From: Paenibacillus sp. FSL H8-0332
Lineage (GTDB): Bacteria > Bacillota > Bacilli > Paenibacillales > Paenibacillaceae
Length of the DNA: 64,000 bases
Assembly: GCF_037963835.1 (NCBI RefSeq)
Contig: NZ_CP150145.1
Coordinates: forward strand, 3,410,001-3,474,000
Reading direction: 5' to 3'
In this document: positions 8,577 to 17,346 of the stretch, piece by piece
Layout of the letters: the number at the start of each line of letters is the position of its first letter
How positions within the stretch are numbered: the stretch's first letter is position 1
Program-made: the position numbers and the translations under genes
The notes under the pieces: generated by a model
What the model was told of the DNA's origin: nothing
Databases searched by the model: none
Seen by the model: only the letters and a program-made list of their open reading frames with translations

Positions 8577-10163
8577 ATGCAACGTAAAGCGATTTCATTG
8601 GCTATTCTGGCAGCAATGGTCGGGGTGGGAACGGTGTTGTCTGGATGTGGGGAAGCTAAAGAGGATACATCGACAGCTCCAGGTAATTCACAAGACCCGT
8701 CGAGTCCCTTTAAAACTAAACTAAAAATCTCGATGTTCAACCAGGGGACGTTCAATGCTGCTGCTCCGATTCCTCCCCGTGAAGAAGATATCCAGCGTCA
8801 AATGCTGGAGAAAGCCGTCAACATCGACCTGGAAATGATGATTCCTCAATCCGGGCAAGCAACGACTAAATTAAATACGCTCATTGCCGGCGGAGATATT
8901 CCGGATCTGATTTTCTTGAAAAGCCGGGCGGATCTCGCGCAATATTATGATCAAGGTGTTCTTGCGGATCTGACACCGTATCTGGATCAATTCCCTGAAT
9001 TGAAGAAACGGTTCAGCAGCGACTCCTGGGAGGCGGTGTCCTATCAGGGACAAACCATTGGGGTTCCCGGTTATGATAATGTGAACGGGATCAGCCGAAG
9101 CTACTTCATCCGCCAGGACTGGCTGACCAAGCTGAATATGGAAGTGCCCACGACACCTGACGAGCTCTTTGAAGTTATGAAAGCCTTTACAGAGAAGGAC
9201 CCGGACGGTAACGGCAAAAACGATACGTACGGCTTCATAGGCGGTATGAATAAAGAAGGCAATCTGCAAACCTACGGCTTCGATAGCCTGATGTGGATGT
9301 TCGGCGTCAATCCGCCATCAGCCATTGATGTGAAGGACAATGAACCGGTGTTCCTGTTTACCGACCCCAAAATGAAAGAAGCGCTCGCCTATATCCATAA
9401 AATGATGGAAGCCAAGGTTGTAGATCCGGATTGGGTGACGATGAACACGCCCGATTTGCTCGACCAAAAGCTATTTAAGGGGAAAGTCGGCTTCATGATC
9501 AGAGACGCCCGCAGGCTGGAACCGGATTATCAGCAGAAAATGAAAGAAATCAGCGGAGAGGTGCCGGAATGGATCGTGATTCCTCCAATGACAGGTCCTT
9601 ATGGTGATCAGATTGTAGAGAGAAAATCGTTCCAGGGCAATTCATGGGCCATCTCCAAAAAAGCGGATAAGGAGAAAATCATCCGCATCTTGTCCATGCT
9701 GAATTATTTCTTCACGGACCAGGAAGCCTATCCGAATTTTGCATACGGGATCAAAGGGATTCATTGGGATGTGGTGGACGGCAAGATCAAAAATAAAACC
9801 TCCGAATTATCGAAGGATATGAAAGAAAAGTACCTATGGGTCGATCATTATAGAATGCCGCGCCGCGGGGATGATGCGGAGTACTTCAGCTTCCAGAATC
9901 CCAAGACGGCAGAAGCTTTTGAGAACAACCAGCAATATGTGGCGGCTACCTTGCCCGGGAATCTATTGACTGAAGACCCGAATGATTCATTGGCAGCCGA
10001 CCGCCAGCGTTACATTAATGAGAGCCTGGTCAAATTCATGACTGGCAAAGAACCTCTGTCGAACTGGGATAATTTCCTCGATACACTGGAGACCAAGTTT
10101 GACATGCAGAGATATAAGGAATCTGTAATCAAACAATTCAAAGAAGCAGGCTTAATCAAGTAA
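8577..10163 (+). CDS. Extracellular carbohydrate-binding lipoprotein (LplA-like)
   Basis: This 528-residue family 1 solute-binding protein has an N-terminal lipoprotein signal peptide with lipobox LSGC, cleaved before Cys24. The mature protein would be anchored on the outer face of the membrane and deliver an oligosaccharide to the two permeases upstream. The DPDGNGKNDTYG segment is a calcium-binding-like loop common in this large-ligand subfamily. The ribosome site is AAAGGAGAGG. The ligand cannot be read from sequence; the neighbouring oxidoreductase and SGNH esterase suggest a modified plant or microbial glycan. Confidence 0.9.
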   Translation: MQRKAISLAILAAMVGVGTVLSGCGEAKEDTSTAPGNSQDPSSPFKTKLKISMFNQGTFNAAAPIPPREEDIQRQMLEKAVNIDLEMMIPQSGQATTKLNTLIAGGDIPDLIFLKSRADLAQYYDQGVLADLTPYLDQFPELKKRFSSDSWEAVSYQGQTIGVPGYDNVNGISRSYFIRQDWLTKLNMEVPTTPDELFEVMKAFTEKDPDGNGKNDTYGFIGGMNKEGNLQTYGFDSLMWMFGVNPPSAIDVKDNEPVFLFTDPKMKEALAYIHKMMEAKVVDPDWVTMNTPDLLDQKLFKGKVGFMIRDARRLEPDYQQKMKEISGEVPEWIVIPPMTGPYGDQIVERKSFQGNSWAISKKADKEKIIRILSMLNYFFTDQEAYPNFAYGIKGIHWDVVDGKIKNKTSELSKDMKEKYLWVDHYRMPRRGDDAEYFSFQNPKTAEAFENNQQYVAATLPGNLLTEDPNDSLAADRQRYINESLVKFMTGKEPLSNWDNFLDTLETKFDMQRYKESVIKQFKEAGLIK

Positions 10164-10173
10164 AATCAAACGA

Positions 10174-10204
10174 AGAGAGCGGCTAACCTTAGCCCCTCTC
10201 TTTG
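10174..10204 (+). terminator. Hairpin after the binding-protein gene
   Basis: AGAGAGCGGCTAA pairs with TTAGCCCCTCTCT (12 of 13 positions) and is followed by a short T-rich run. It probably reduces rather than stops transcription into the two-component genes. Confidence 0.5.
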
Positions 10205-10254
10205 TTGTCATATGCTATGATTTGTTCAATACAGATGCAGAAGGAAGATGATCC

Positions 10255-12000
10255 ATGCGAAGAAGAATCAGCTTGCCTTTGAAATTGTTTTTAATCGTGT
10301 TTGCCTTTGTGTTAAGCTGCATCATCTTGATCAGCCAGTTGTCTTACCGTTATGTCCAGAAGGAAATAAGAACCACGGATGTGTATTACACCAACCAGAT
10401 TCTTGACAAGATAGACCAGTATTTCACCGTTAATTTCTCCTCCTTCCAGACGATCCTGTTCTCGGTCGAATCATCGGTGAAGGCCAACATTAACAATACG
10501 GATGTGATTAAAAAGCAATTAAGAGTGCTGTATGAACTTAACAGTAATTACGTCAGTAATATATATCTGATCAAAAGCGATTTATCCATTCTAGGCGGAA
10601 GCACACCTACCCGGATATTCGATGAACCTTTAGCGGAAAGAGAACCGTTGTTTGCTGCGGCTGACAAGGACAGAAGGACTACCTTTGTCAGCGACCCTTA
10701 CAAATCCAAGTACTCCGGCTGGACAGTGACAATGGTCCGATATCTGAACGGCGCTCCGTTTCCTATAGCCATTGCGGTAGATCTGGATCTCAATGCCATT
10801 GAAGAAACCCTGTTCAAGATTAATCGGCAAGAACAAATGAATTTGGCTCTAATCACCGCATCGGGCAAAATCATTGCCGGATTCTCGGAAAATAAGGGCC
10901 CTCTGAATATTCAGGACCATACGTTCTCCATCGGTGAAACGTCAGCGGAACAAATTCTGGATACTGCAGAATCAAGCCTTCAATTGCATACGAGGGAGGG
11001 GATTCCCGTCTCCCTTCTGAAGAAACCGACGGAGAAATTCAACTGGACCATCCTCTCGATCAACGATGAATCTCGCCTGAAAGCGGCTTTGTCCAGATTG
11101 GAAACCTATTATATCGAGCTTCTGGCCGCAGGTTTTCTCTTAAGCCTGTTCGTATCCTTCGTCATTGCCAAATATATAAGGACCCCGCTCTATGCACTCA
11201 AAACAAAAATGAAGCGGGTGGAGCAAGGCCTTCTGACAACTACGATATCTATTAACCGGAACGATGAGTTTGGAGATCTCTCCCGGGCCTTCGACCGTAT
11301 GCTGCAGCAGATTGTGGAGCTGATCCGGGGAGCAGAGCTTCACAATGAACTGGAACGCAAGCTAGAAATTCAAGTGCTGCAGTCTCAAATCAACCCTCAT
11401 TTTCTGTATAACACGCTGGGTTCTATCAGCAATGTCATCCGGCTCGGACAAATCGAGAAAGTAGATGTGGTGATCGAGTCTCTGATTTCAATCCTGGAAT
11501 ACGGGATAGCTGACGCTTCGGAGAAGGTCTCACTGCGTCAGGAACTGCAAAATGTATCGGACTATATCGCGATCCAGAACATCCGCTATAACCGAAACTT
11601 CCAATTAATTGAAGATATTGAAGCAGGGTTAATAGACTTTCCTGTTTTCAGAATGCTGCTGCAGCCGCTTGTAGAGAATAGCATCTTCCATGGTTATAAC
11701 GGAGGGGGGATCGAAGGCCCTATTACTATTCACGCTTACAGGGAGCGCGGCAGGGTCATCATAGAAGTCGTTGATCAAGGCGAGGGTATTCCAAGCGATA
11801 AGCTCCAGCATGTTCTAATCTCAGAACCCAGTGATGTGGAAGTGAAACGGAAAAGAATCGGATTAAACAATATTCATGACCGGATCAGACTGCACTACGG
11901 AGAACAGTTCGGACTCCAAATCATAAGCATACCCAAGGAAATTACCCGTGTTCAGGCCTTATTCCCGGCAGGCTTGTTTAAAGGAGATGCATCATTGTGA
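10255..12000 (+). CDS. Sensor histidine kinase, YesM type
   Basis: This 581-residue membrane kinase has an N-terminal membrane helix, a ~250-residue extracellular sensor region, a second helix near 290-310 and a HAMP segment. The phospho-acceptor motif is QINPHFLYNTL with His382. An HATPase region follows, with the N box (LVENSIFHG) and G box (DQGEGIP). This class of kinase senses a carbohydrate or the state of a transporter and controls a paired AraC-type regulator. It sits directly downstream of the sugar ABC genes and overlaps the regulator start by four bases. Confidence 0.9.
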   Translation: MRRRISLPLKLFLIVFAFVLSCIILISQLSYRYVQKEIRTTDVYYTNQILDKIDQYFTVNFSSFQTILFSVESSVKANINNTDVIKKQLRVLYELNSNYVSNIYLIKSDLSILGGSTPTRIFDEPLAEREPLFAAADKDRRTTFVSDPYKSKYSGWTVTMVRYLNGAPFPIAIAVDLDLNAIEETLFKINRQEQMNLALITASGKIIAGFSENKGPLNIQDHTFSIGETSAEQILDTAESSLQLHTREGIPVSLLKKPTEKFNWTILSINDESRLKAALSRLETYYIELLAAGFLLSLFVSFVIAKYIRTPLYALKTKMKRVEQGLLTTTISINRNDEFGDLSRAFDRMLQQIVELIRGAELHNELERKLEIQVLQSQINPHFLYNTLGSISNVIRLGQIEKVDVVIESLISILEYGIADASEKVSLRQELQNVSDYIAIQNIRYNRNFQLIEDIEAGLIDFPVFRMLLQPLVENSIFHGYNGGGIEGPITIHAYRERGRVIIEVVDQGEGIPSDKLQHVLISEPSDVEVKRKRIGLNNIHDRIRLHYGEQFGLQIISIPKEITRVQALFPAGLFKGDASL

Positions 12001-13616
12001 GAGACTACACCTGCTTCATTGTTGACGATGAGGATCTAATCATTCAGAGACTGGAATTGTTTTTTCATGAGCTTTCCCTTAGGGACAGGCGATTTCATCT
12101 GGTGGGCAAAGCGAGTAACGGGCTGGAGGGGCTGGAGGAGATCGTAAAGCTTAAGCCGGATATCGTGATCTCTGATATTGTTATGCCGCGAATGGACGGG
12201 ATTTCCATGATTGAGCAGCTGAAGCCCATGCTTCCCCGGACCCAGTTCATTCTTTTGACCGCTTATTCATCCTTTGAATACGCCCAGAGAGCGATTCAAG
12301 CCAACGTACTGGAATACATTGTTAAGGTTCCGCTCAGGGAAGCCGATTTGAACCGGGCTTTGGATAAGGCGGCCGGAATTCTAAATGAGGTTAAGAAAAA
12401 AGAAGCGGAATTTCAATCGTTAAACGTATCCGTGCTGGAAAATAAATATAGAGTCCGCAAGCAATTTTTCAACGAGCTGATCAGGGGCGAAATTCCTTCG
12501 CACCGGGCATCGGATTTTGCCAACCGCATGCAGTTTCATTTCTTTCAAGCCAACTATCGCTGCTTCATTGTCGAAATGAATCGGTATGAGAGCTTCCGGA
12601 ACGCGTATTCAGCTTCTGATCAGAACATCTTGAGATATGCGATTACGAATATCATCGAAGAAACGGTGATGAATGGCGGCAGTGGTGTAGCTGCGGATCT
12701 ATCCGATAACCGTTTTATTGGCTTCCTGTCCTGGGAGAATAATCGCAGTGATCTGGAGACGGAATATGATTGCCAGGCATTAGGGGGACAGATCGTCTCC
12801 CATTTGGACCAATATTTGAATCAAAGGGTATCTGTCGCCTTCGGAGGGCCGCACCGGGGCTGGGAATCTATCAAACAAGCGTACACGGAAGCACACCATG
12901 TGAGTGACGATTTCTATTATCATACGGAGAAGGCCGTACAAACACCTATGCATCGCTTCCAATACCAGAATGACAGAAAAGAGGAATTTCAGCAGAAGCT
13001 GGCTGAATTTCTGGCCGGGGTGAAAAGAAAGGTCTCCAAGGAAGAGCTGGAGCAAGCCTTTGCGGAGCTGAACCAGTGGGTTACAGACCATAAAATCCAT
13101 AAATCCATCATGGCGCCTATGCTGCGGGACTTGTACAGAGACATTACTGTGAAATTTAAATCAGGGAACAAGCTGACCACGGAAGTAGCGGAGTTTCCCA
13201 TAGAATGTATGTCTTTCCGGGAGCAGCTTGCCTATATTGGTGACTTCACCTATGAATATGTACATGCCGGCCAGCTTTTACATCGAGTAGAGATCATGAG
13301 TGCTATCCGGTTTATAGAGCAAAACCTGAAACAGAGATTAACGCTTGAGGCGATTGCCGAGGAAGTGAATTTAGCCCCATCGTATTTCAGCAGCTTATTC
13401 AAAAAAACAATGAACGAAGGCGTTATCAGCTACATCAATCGTAAAAAAATCCATGTAGCTCTTGAGCTGTTAAATGTTCAGGATTATTCAATATTGGAAT
13501 TGTGCGAGGAAGTAGGGATTGTGAACGAAGGTTATTTCTGCAAATTATTCAAAGAATACACCGGGGATACGCCTAAGCAATACCGGATAAAAATGACGCG
13601 GTATGAATCCAGATAA
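11997..13616 (+). CDS. Response regulator with AraC-type DNA-binding domain, YesN type
   Basis: This 539-residue regulator has an N-terminal receiver domain with predicted phospho-Asp60 (VISDIVMP) and conserved Lys (YIVKVP). A long middle region separates it from a C-terminal AraC/XylS helix-turn-helix pair (LTLEAIAEEVNLAPSYFSSLF ... GYFCKLFKEYTGDTPKQYR). It should activate the neighbouring transport and catabolic genes. The start is GTG 11997, overlapping the kinase stop as GTGA; AAAGGAGA lies about nine bases upstream. Confidence 0.9.
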   Translation: MRDYTCFIVDDEDLIIQRLELFFHELSLRDRRFHLVGKASNGLEGLEEIVKLKPDIVISDIVMPRMDGISMIEQLKPMLPRTQFILLTAYSSFEYAQRAIQANVLEYIVKVPLREADLNRALDKAAGILNEVKKKEAEFQSLNVSVLENKYRVRKQFFNELIRGEIPSHRASDFANRMQFHFFQANYRCFIVEMNRYESFRNAYSASDQNILRYAITNIIEETVMNGGSGVAADLSDNRFIGFLSWENNRSDLETEYDCQALGGQIVSHLDQYLNQRVSVAFGGPHRGWESIKQAYTEAHHVSDDFYYHTEKAVQTPMHRFQYQNDRKEEFQQKLAEFLAGVKRKVSKEELEQAFAELNQWVTDHKIHKSIMAPMLRDLYRDITVKFKSGNKLTTEVAEFPIECMSFREQLAYIGDFTYEYVHAGQLLHRVEIMSAIRFIEQNLKQRLTLEAIAEEVNLAPSYFSSLFKKTMNEGVISYINRKKIHVALELLNVQDYSILELCEEVGIVNEGYFCKLFKEYTGDTPKQYRIKMTRYESR

Positions 13617-13715
13617 CATTGCAACAATTGTATAATTTTTTCGTGAAATCATGTAAAAAAAAGCTCTTCAAAAAGCTTACCATGAGAGCAGGATCTAATC
13701 ATGGAGGTTATCAAA

Positions 13716-15932
13716 ATGGAGCTTATTAAAGCAGATGTAACTGTCATAGGCGGAGGGATTGCCGGGATCTGCGCTGCCATCGCTGCCGCACGCCAAGGGC
13801 TGCAGGTCTCCCTAATTAATGACCGCCCGGTTCTTGGGGGGAATGCGAGCAGCGAGGTCAGGGTTCATATCAACGGGTCGGCCTATCTCGGGAAAAGTCC
13901 ATCCTATTATGCACGCGAGGGCGGATTGGTAGAGGAACTCAAACTGAAGATTTTCCACTACAATCCGTTGTACAACAAGAAGCTAATGCTGTCGCTATCG
14001 GATACGGTCTTGCTTGACATGGTCTATGGTGAGGCTAACATTTCTCTATTCCTGAATACAAGCATGCATGACACGGGCATGGAGAACGGCAGAATTAAGT
14101 GGGTGGATGGCCTTCAATTAGCTTCGGAGCGGAAATTCCGTTTCCAAAGCCGGACCTATATTGATTGTTCGGGAGATGGAATTGTCGGATATCAGGCAGG
14201 GGCGCTCTTCCGGCGGGGGAGAGAGGCGAAGCATGAATACGGGGAAGAATTGGCGCCTGAAGTGGCGGACCATTACACCATGGGCGATACGATCCTGTTT
14301 CAAGCCCGTGACGTAGGATATTCTGTTCCCTACCAGAGGCCTGGCTTTGCGTATGATATTACGAAGCTGGCTTTTTTCGATAGTATCCGAAAAGGCTTGA
14401 ACCACCGGGCTTTTCCCAGAAAAATCAACGGGCTTGGCGGCTTGTGGTGGCTGGAATACGGCGGGCATCTGGATGTTATCAAGGATAATGAAGACATCGC
14501 CTTGGAGCTGCGGAAATTGGTGTACGGAATTTGGGACTATATCAAAAACAGCGGCGAATTCGATGATGTAGACTCTCTCATCCTGGATTATGTATGCCCG
14601 ATTCCGGGAAAGCGGGAGTCAAGGCGGTTTATTGGTGATCACATGCTGTCCCAGAACGATCTTACGGCAAAGCCGCATTTCGAAGATGCTGTATCCGTCG
14701 GCGGATGGTATATGGATTTACATGCGAATAAGGGCATCTATGATGAGGGACCGGCTACAGCCTGGAATTTCGTGCCGGGACTATACAATATCCCTTTTCG
14801 CAGCTTATATTCACGGAATATTCCTAATCTTATGTTCGCCGGCCGCAATATAAGTGCTACCCATGTGGCCTTCGGATCGACCAGAGTAATGGCAACCTGC
14901 GGTTGTATGGGTCAGGCGGTTGGAACGGCTGCTTCGTTATGCCTGAAATATGAGATAGACCCTGCGGCCATAGCTGAGGATCATATGGGGGAGCTGCAGG
15001 CGCTGCTGCTCCGGGACGGGCAGACCATTGTAGGACTGCAAGAGGAATTGGACCCTTACTTAGCGGACGGATTAACGATTCGGGCCTCGTCTCAGCGCAG
15101 CTATGACAATCTTCATCCCACCGAAGAGATCTCCTTGGAGACCGGGTTATGTCTGGTCTTGCCGGTTCAGACAGCCGCGGCTGACAGCGTACAGATCAGA
15201 ATTAAAAATAAGTCCGGGCATCCGGAAACACTGCATGTGAAGCTGCTTGGCGGGGACCGGAAGGAGAATTATATTCCCAACAGCGAGTTGAAAGACTACC
15301 GGTTGGCGATTGCAGCCGGTCATGACGACTGGATTACGCTGGACCTCGGCTGCAAGAAACCGGCTGACGACAAAATCTACATCGTATTGGAAGGTACGGC
15401 GGGCCTTGCCGTATATGGCAATGAAGAGAAAGTGACCGGAGCGGTCAGCTTCTATTATAGACCGGAAGAGCCGTCCAGACTGAAGAAATTCAACAAGAGC
15501 ATCTGCTTCAAGGATCTGTTGCCCGCCCAGGATATGTACAATCCCGGGAATGTCGTCAACGGCTTCTCCAGACCTTATGGTCTGCCGAACAGCTGGATCT
15601 CTGAACGTACGGAAGGACACGAATGGCTGGAATTCAGTTGGGCCAGCCCCAAAAGTCTGGACGAAATCCAGCTTGTGTTCAATTCGCAGCTTGATCTGGA
15701 GCATTTCGACGATCCGATCCAGTCGCTTATCCAAGATTATGTTATGACCTTAACCTTAGAAGACGGAAGCGAGCGGACCATCATCACCCGGGGGAATTAT
15801 CTCACCTTGAATAAACATAAGGTGGAGGCCAAAGGCGTCACCCGAATCCGCTTCGATTTCTATGCAACGTATGGTTCGCCTTATTTTGAAGTATTTGCTG
15901 TGAAATGCTTTGCTCCTAAAAACGATAAGTGA
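13716..15932 (+). CDS. FAD-dependent oxidoreductase with C-terminal beta-sandwich region
   Basis: The protein has about 738 residues. The N-terminus has the dinucleotide-binding motif VIGGGIAGICAAIAAARQG. It is followed by PVLGGNASSEVRVHINGS, characteristic of the FAD_oxidored family found beside polysaccharide-use genes. A late FAD-contact segment FAGRNISATHVAFGS is also present. The last ~250 residues are non-catalytic and look like two beta-sandwich (discoidin-like) modules. There is no signal peptide, so it is cytoplasmic and probably oxidises a sugar or sugar acid. ATG 13716 is chosen because GGAGG (13703-13707) lies nine bases upstream; ATG 13701 is the alternative. Confidence 0.82.
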   Translation: MELIKADVTVIGGGIAGICAAIAAARQGLQVSLINDRPVLGGNASSEVRVHINGSAYLGKSPSYYAREGGLVEELKLKIFHYNPLYNKKLMLSLSDTVLLDMVYGEANISLFLNTSMHDTGMENGRIKWVDGLQLASERKFRFQSRTYIDCSGDGIVGYQAGALFRRGREAKHEYGEELAPEVADHYTMGDTILFQARDVGYSVPYQRPGFAYDITKLAFFDSIRKGLNHRAFPRKINGLGGLWWLEYGGHLDVIKDNEDIALELRKLVYGIWDYIKNSGEFDDVDSLILDYVCPIPGKRESRRFIGDHMLSQNDLTAKPHFEDAVSVGGWYMDLHANKGIYDEGPATAWNFVPGLYNIPFRSLYSRNIPNLMFAGRNISATHVAFGSTRVMATCGCMGQAVGTAASLCLKYEIDPAAIAEDHMGELQALLLRDGQTIVGLQEELDPYLADGLTIRASSQRSYDNLHPTEEISLETGLCLVLPVQTAAADSVQIRIKNKSGHPETLHVKLLGGDRKENYIPNSELKDYRLAIAAGHDDWITLDLGCKKPADDKIYIVLEGTAGLAVYGNEEKVTGAVSFYYRPEEPSRLKKFNKSICFKDLLPAQDMYNPGNVVNGFSRPYGLPNSWISERTEGHEWLEFSWASPKSLDEIQLVFNSQLDLEHFDDPIQSLIQDYVMTLTLEDGSERTIITRGNYLTLNKHKVEAKGVTRIRFDFYATYGSPYFEVFAVKCFAPKNDK

Positions 15933-15949
15933 GGTCAGGTGAAGTCGAG

Positions 15950-17158
15950 ATGAAGGAAGCATTCCCCCGAAGAGGGCTGCCTAATGTAATTCAGAAGCTG
16001 GAAAATGGGGATACCGTAACCATCGTCTATTTCGGTGGCAGCAATACGCGTTCGGAAGGATACAGGGTCATGACGGCAGACTGGCTGCGTGAGCAATATC
16101 CTCAGGCAGATATCCGCACGGTGAATGCAGGCATTAACGGGACAGGATCGGATCTCGGCTGTGCCCGTGTGGAGACAGATGTACTGCGTCACAAGCCTGA
16201 TCTGGTATTTGTTGAATTTGTCGGTAACGATGGCGGAGATCCCGAATCCAAGGCGCGGATCGAGGGGATTGTCCGTCAGATCCGCAAGCGGAGCCGGTTT
16301 ACCGATATCCTGTTCGTGTATACGCTGAAGGAGCGGGATGTGGCCTTATTTCAGGCCGGGGAATACCAGAAGGGGGCTCTGATGCAAGAGGAAGTGGCTG
16401 ACTATTATGGTATTCCTTCGATTCATCTGGGCGTAGCGGTCAGTCATCTGGTGTCGAAGGGTCAACTCATATTCACCTCCAGAGAAGACGTATCTATTTC
16501 CGGAGCCGTTATTTTCACACATGATTCGATCCATCCGACCATTCCCGAAGGACACCAGATTTACACGGATACGATCACCCGGTCCTTTGAGCTCATTAGA
16601 GAGCTACAAGATCAGCCGGGAAGGTTCGTACATCACCTGCCTCAGAATCCGCTGGTCCCCGCTAATCCTTGGGAGTATGCGACCATGCTGCCACTGGATA
16701 GTTTGACTACTTTTTCTGCAGGATGGTCATATCTGACACCGGGTGATTCTGCTCTAGCTCGCGAGTACAGCTGGTTGTTTCCCGGCCTGTGGCGGGCAGC
16801 CGATCCTGGAGAGGCGGTCACGGTGCAGTTCGAGGGCACCCGTATCGGATTATTCGATATCGGAGGACCTGATTCCGGCAGATTGAAGGTGACGGTGGAT
16901 GGCGGAGAACCCTTTATTGTCGATCGCTTCACACTATACAACGATCATAACCGGAATCAGTATGTATTCCTGCCGGAGCTCCCGAACGGGCAGCATACGG
17001 TCCGCTTCGAAGTCGATACCGGCAAGACAGACAAAGCGGCTGTGTTCGAGGCATCCGGCAATGAACGGAGCAGTGAGCATATCCGGCAGCATCCGGATTG
17101 GTATGATCAAACGGTGATCCGGCTTGGGAAGCTGTTATTGGTGCAGCCTCCCTTATAA
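15950..17158 (+). CDS. SGNH/GDSL-family esterase
   Basis: This 402-residue protein shows the SGNH hydrolase blocks: block I FGGSNT (Ser in a degenerate GDS context), block II with Gly in NAGINGTGS, block III FVGNDG (Asn), and block V with Asp-x-x-His in HDSIHP. The C-terminal ~150 residues look like a beta-sandwich. It is probably a carbohydrate esterase that removes acetyl groups. It lacks a secretion signal, which fits action on imported oligosaccharides. It follows the oxidoreductase by 17 bases and ends at a strong terminator, closing the sugar cassette. The ATG at 15950 follows AGGTGA. Confidence 0.8.
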   Translation: MKEAFPRRGLPNVIQKLENGDTVTIVYFGGSNTRSEGYRVMTADWLREQYPQADIRTVNAGINGTGSDLGCARVETDVLRHKPDLVFVEFVGNDGGDPESKARIEGIVRQIRKRSRFTDILFVYTLKERDVALFQAGEYQKGALMQEEVADYYGIPSIHLGVAVSHLVSKGQLIFTSREDVSISGAVIFTHDSIHPTIPEGHQIYTDTITRSFELIRELQDQPGRFVHHLPQNPLVPANPWEYATMLPLDSLTTFSAGWSYLTPGDSALAREYSWLFPGLWRAADPGEAVTVQFEGTRIGLFDIGGPDSGRLKVTVDGGEPFIVDRFTLYNDHNRNQYVFLPELPNGQHTVRFEVDTGKTDKAAVFEASGNERSSEHIRQHPDWYDQTVIRLGKLLLVQPPL

Positions 17159-17175
17159 TGGCTCATTAGACATTA

Positions 17176-17225
17176 TACAATGGATGAACCCTCAGGAACG
17201 AGATCCTAGCGTCCTGAGGGTTTTT
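17176..17225 (+). terminator. Terminator hairpin, copy 3 of the dispersed repeat
   Basis: The stem AACCCTCAGGA (17187-17197) / TCCTGAGGGTT (17212-17222) is followed by a T run. Preceded by TACAATGGATG. Almost identical to the copy at 6511-6561, more than 10 kb away. Confidence 0.8.
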
Positions 17226-17250
17226 AGCTTTTGTTTCATTTCTTTTGTCC

Positions 17251-17290
17251 GTTCATATTCAGTTCATATTGACGTCACGGGGAGTACACT
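17251..17290 (+). promoter_or_regulatory. Direct repeat with 11-bp period, possible response-regulator box and promoter
   Basis: GTTCATATT occurs at 17251-17259 and again at 17262-17270, a spacing of exactly 11 bp. That is the period used by OmpR/PhoB-type response regulators. A possible -10 box TACACT lies at 17285-17290, about 57 bases before the hydrolase start. No OmpR-type regulator is in the window. Confidence 0.35.
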
Positions 17291-17346
17291 TTCATTGGTT
17301 AAGCTTACATCTTAGCAAAAGGAGAAGTAGAAAGAGAGGGTGTCAA

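Noticed and set aside
15550..15734. Frameshifted extra genes inside the oxidoreductase region
   Set aside because: Several short overlapping ORFs in other frames exist, but the oxidoreductase frame is continuous and protein-like throughout.
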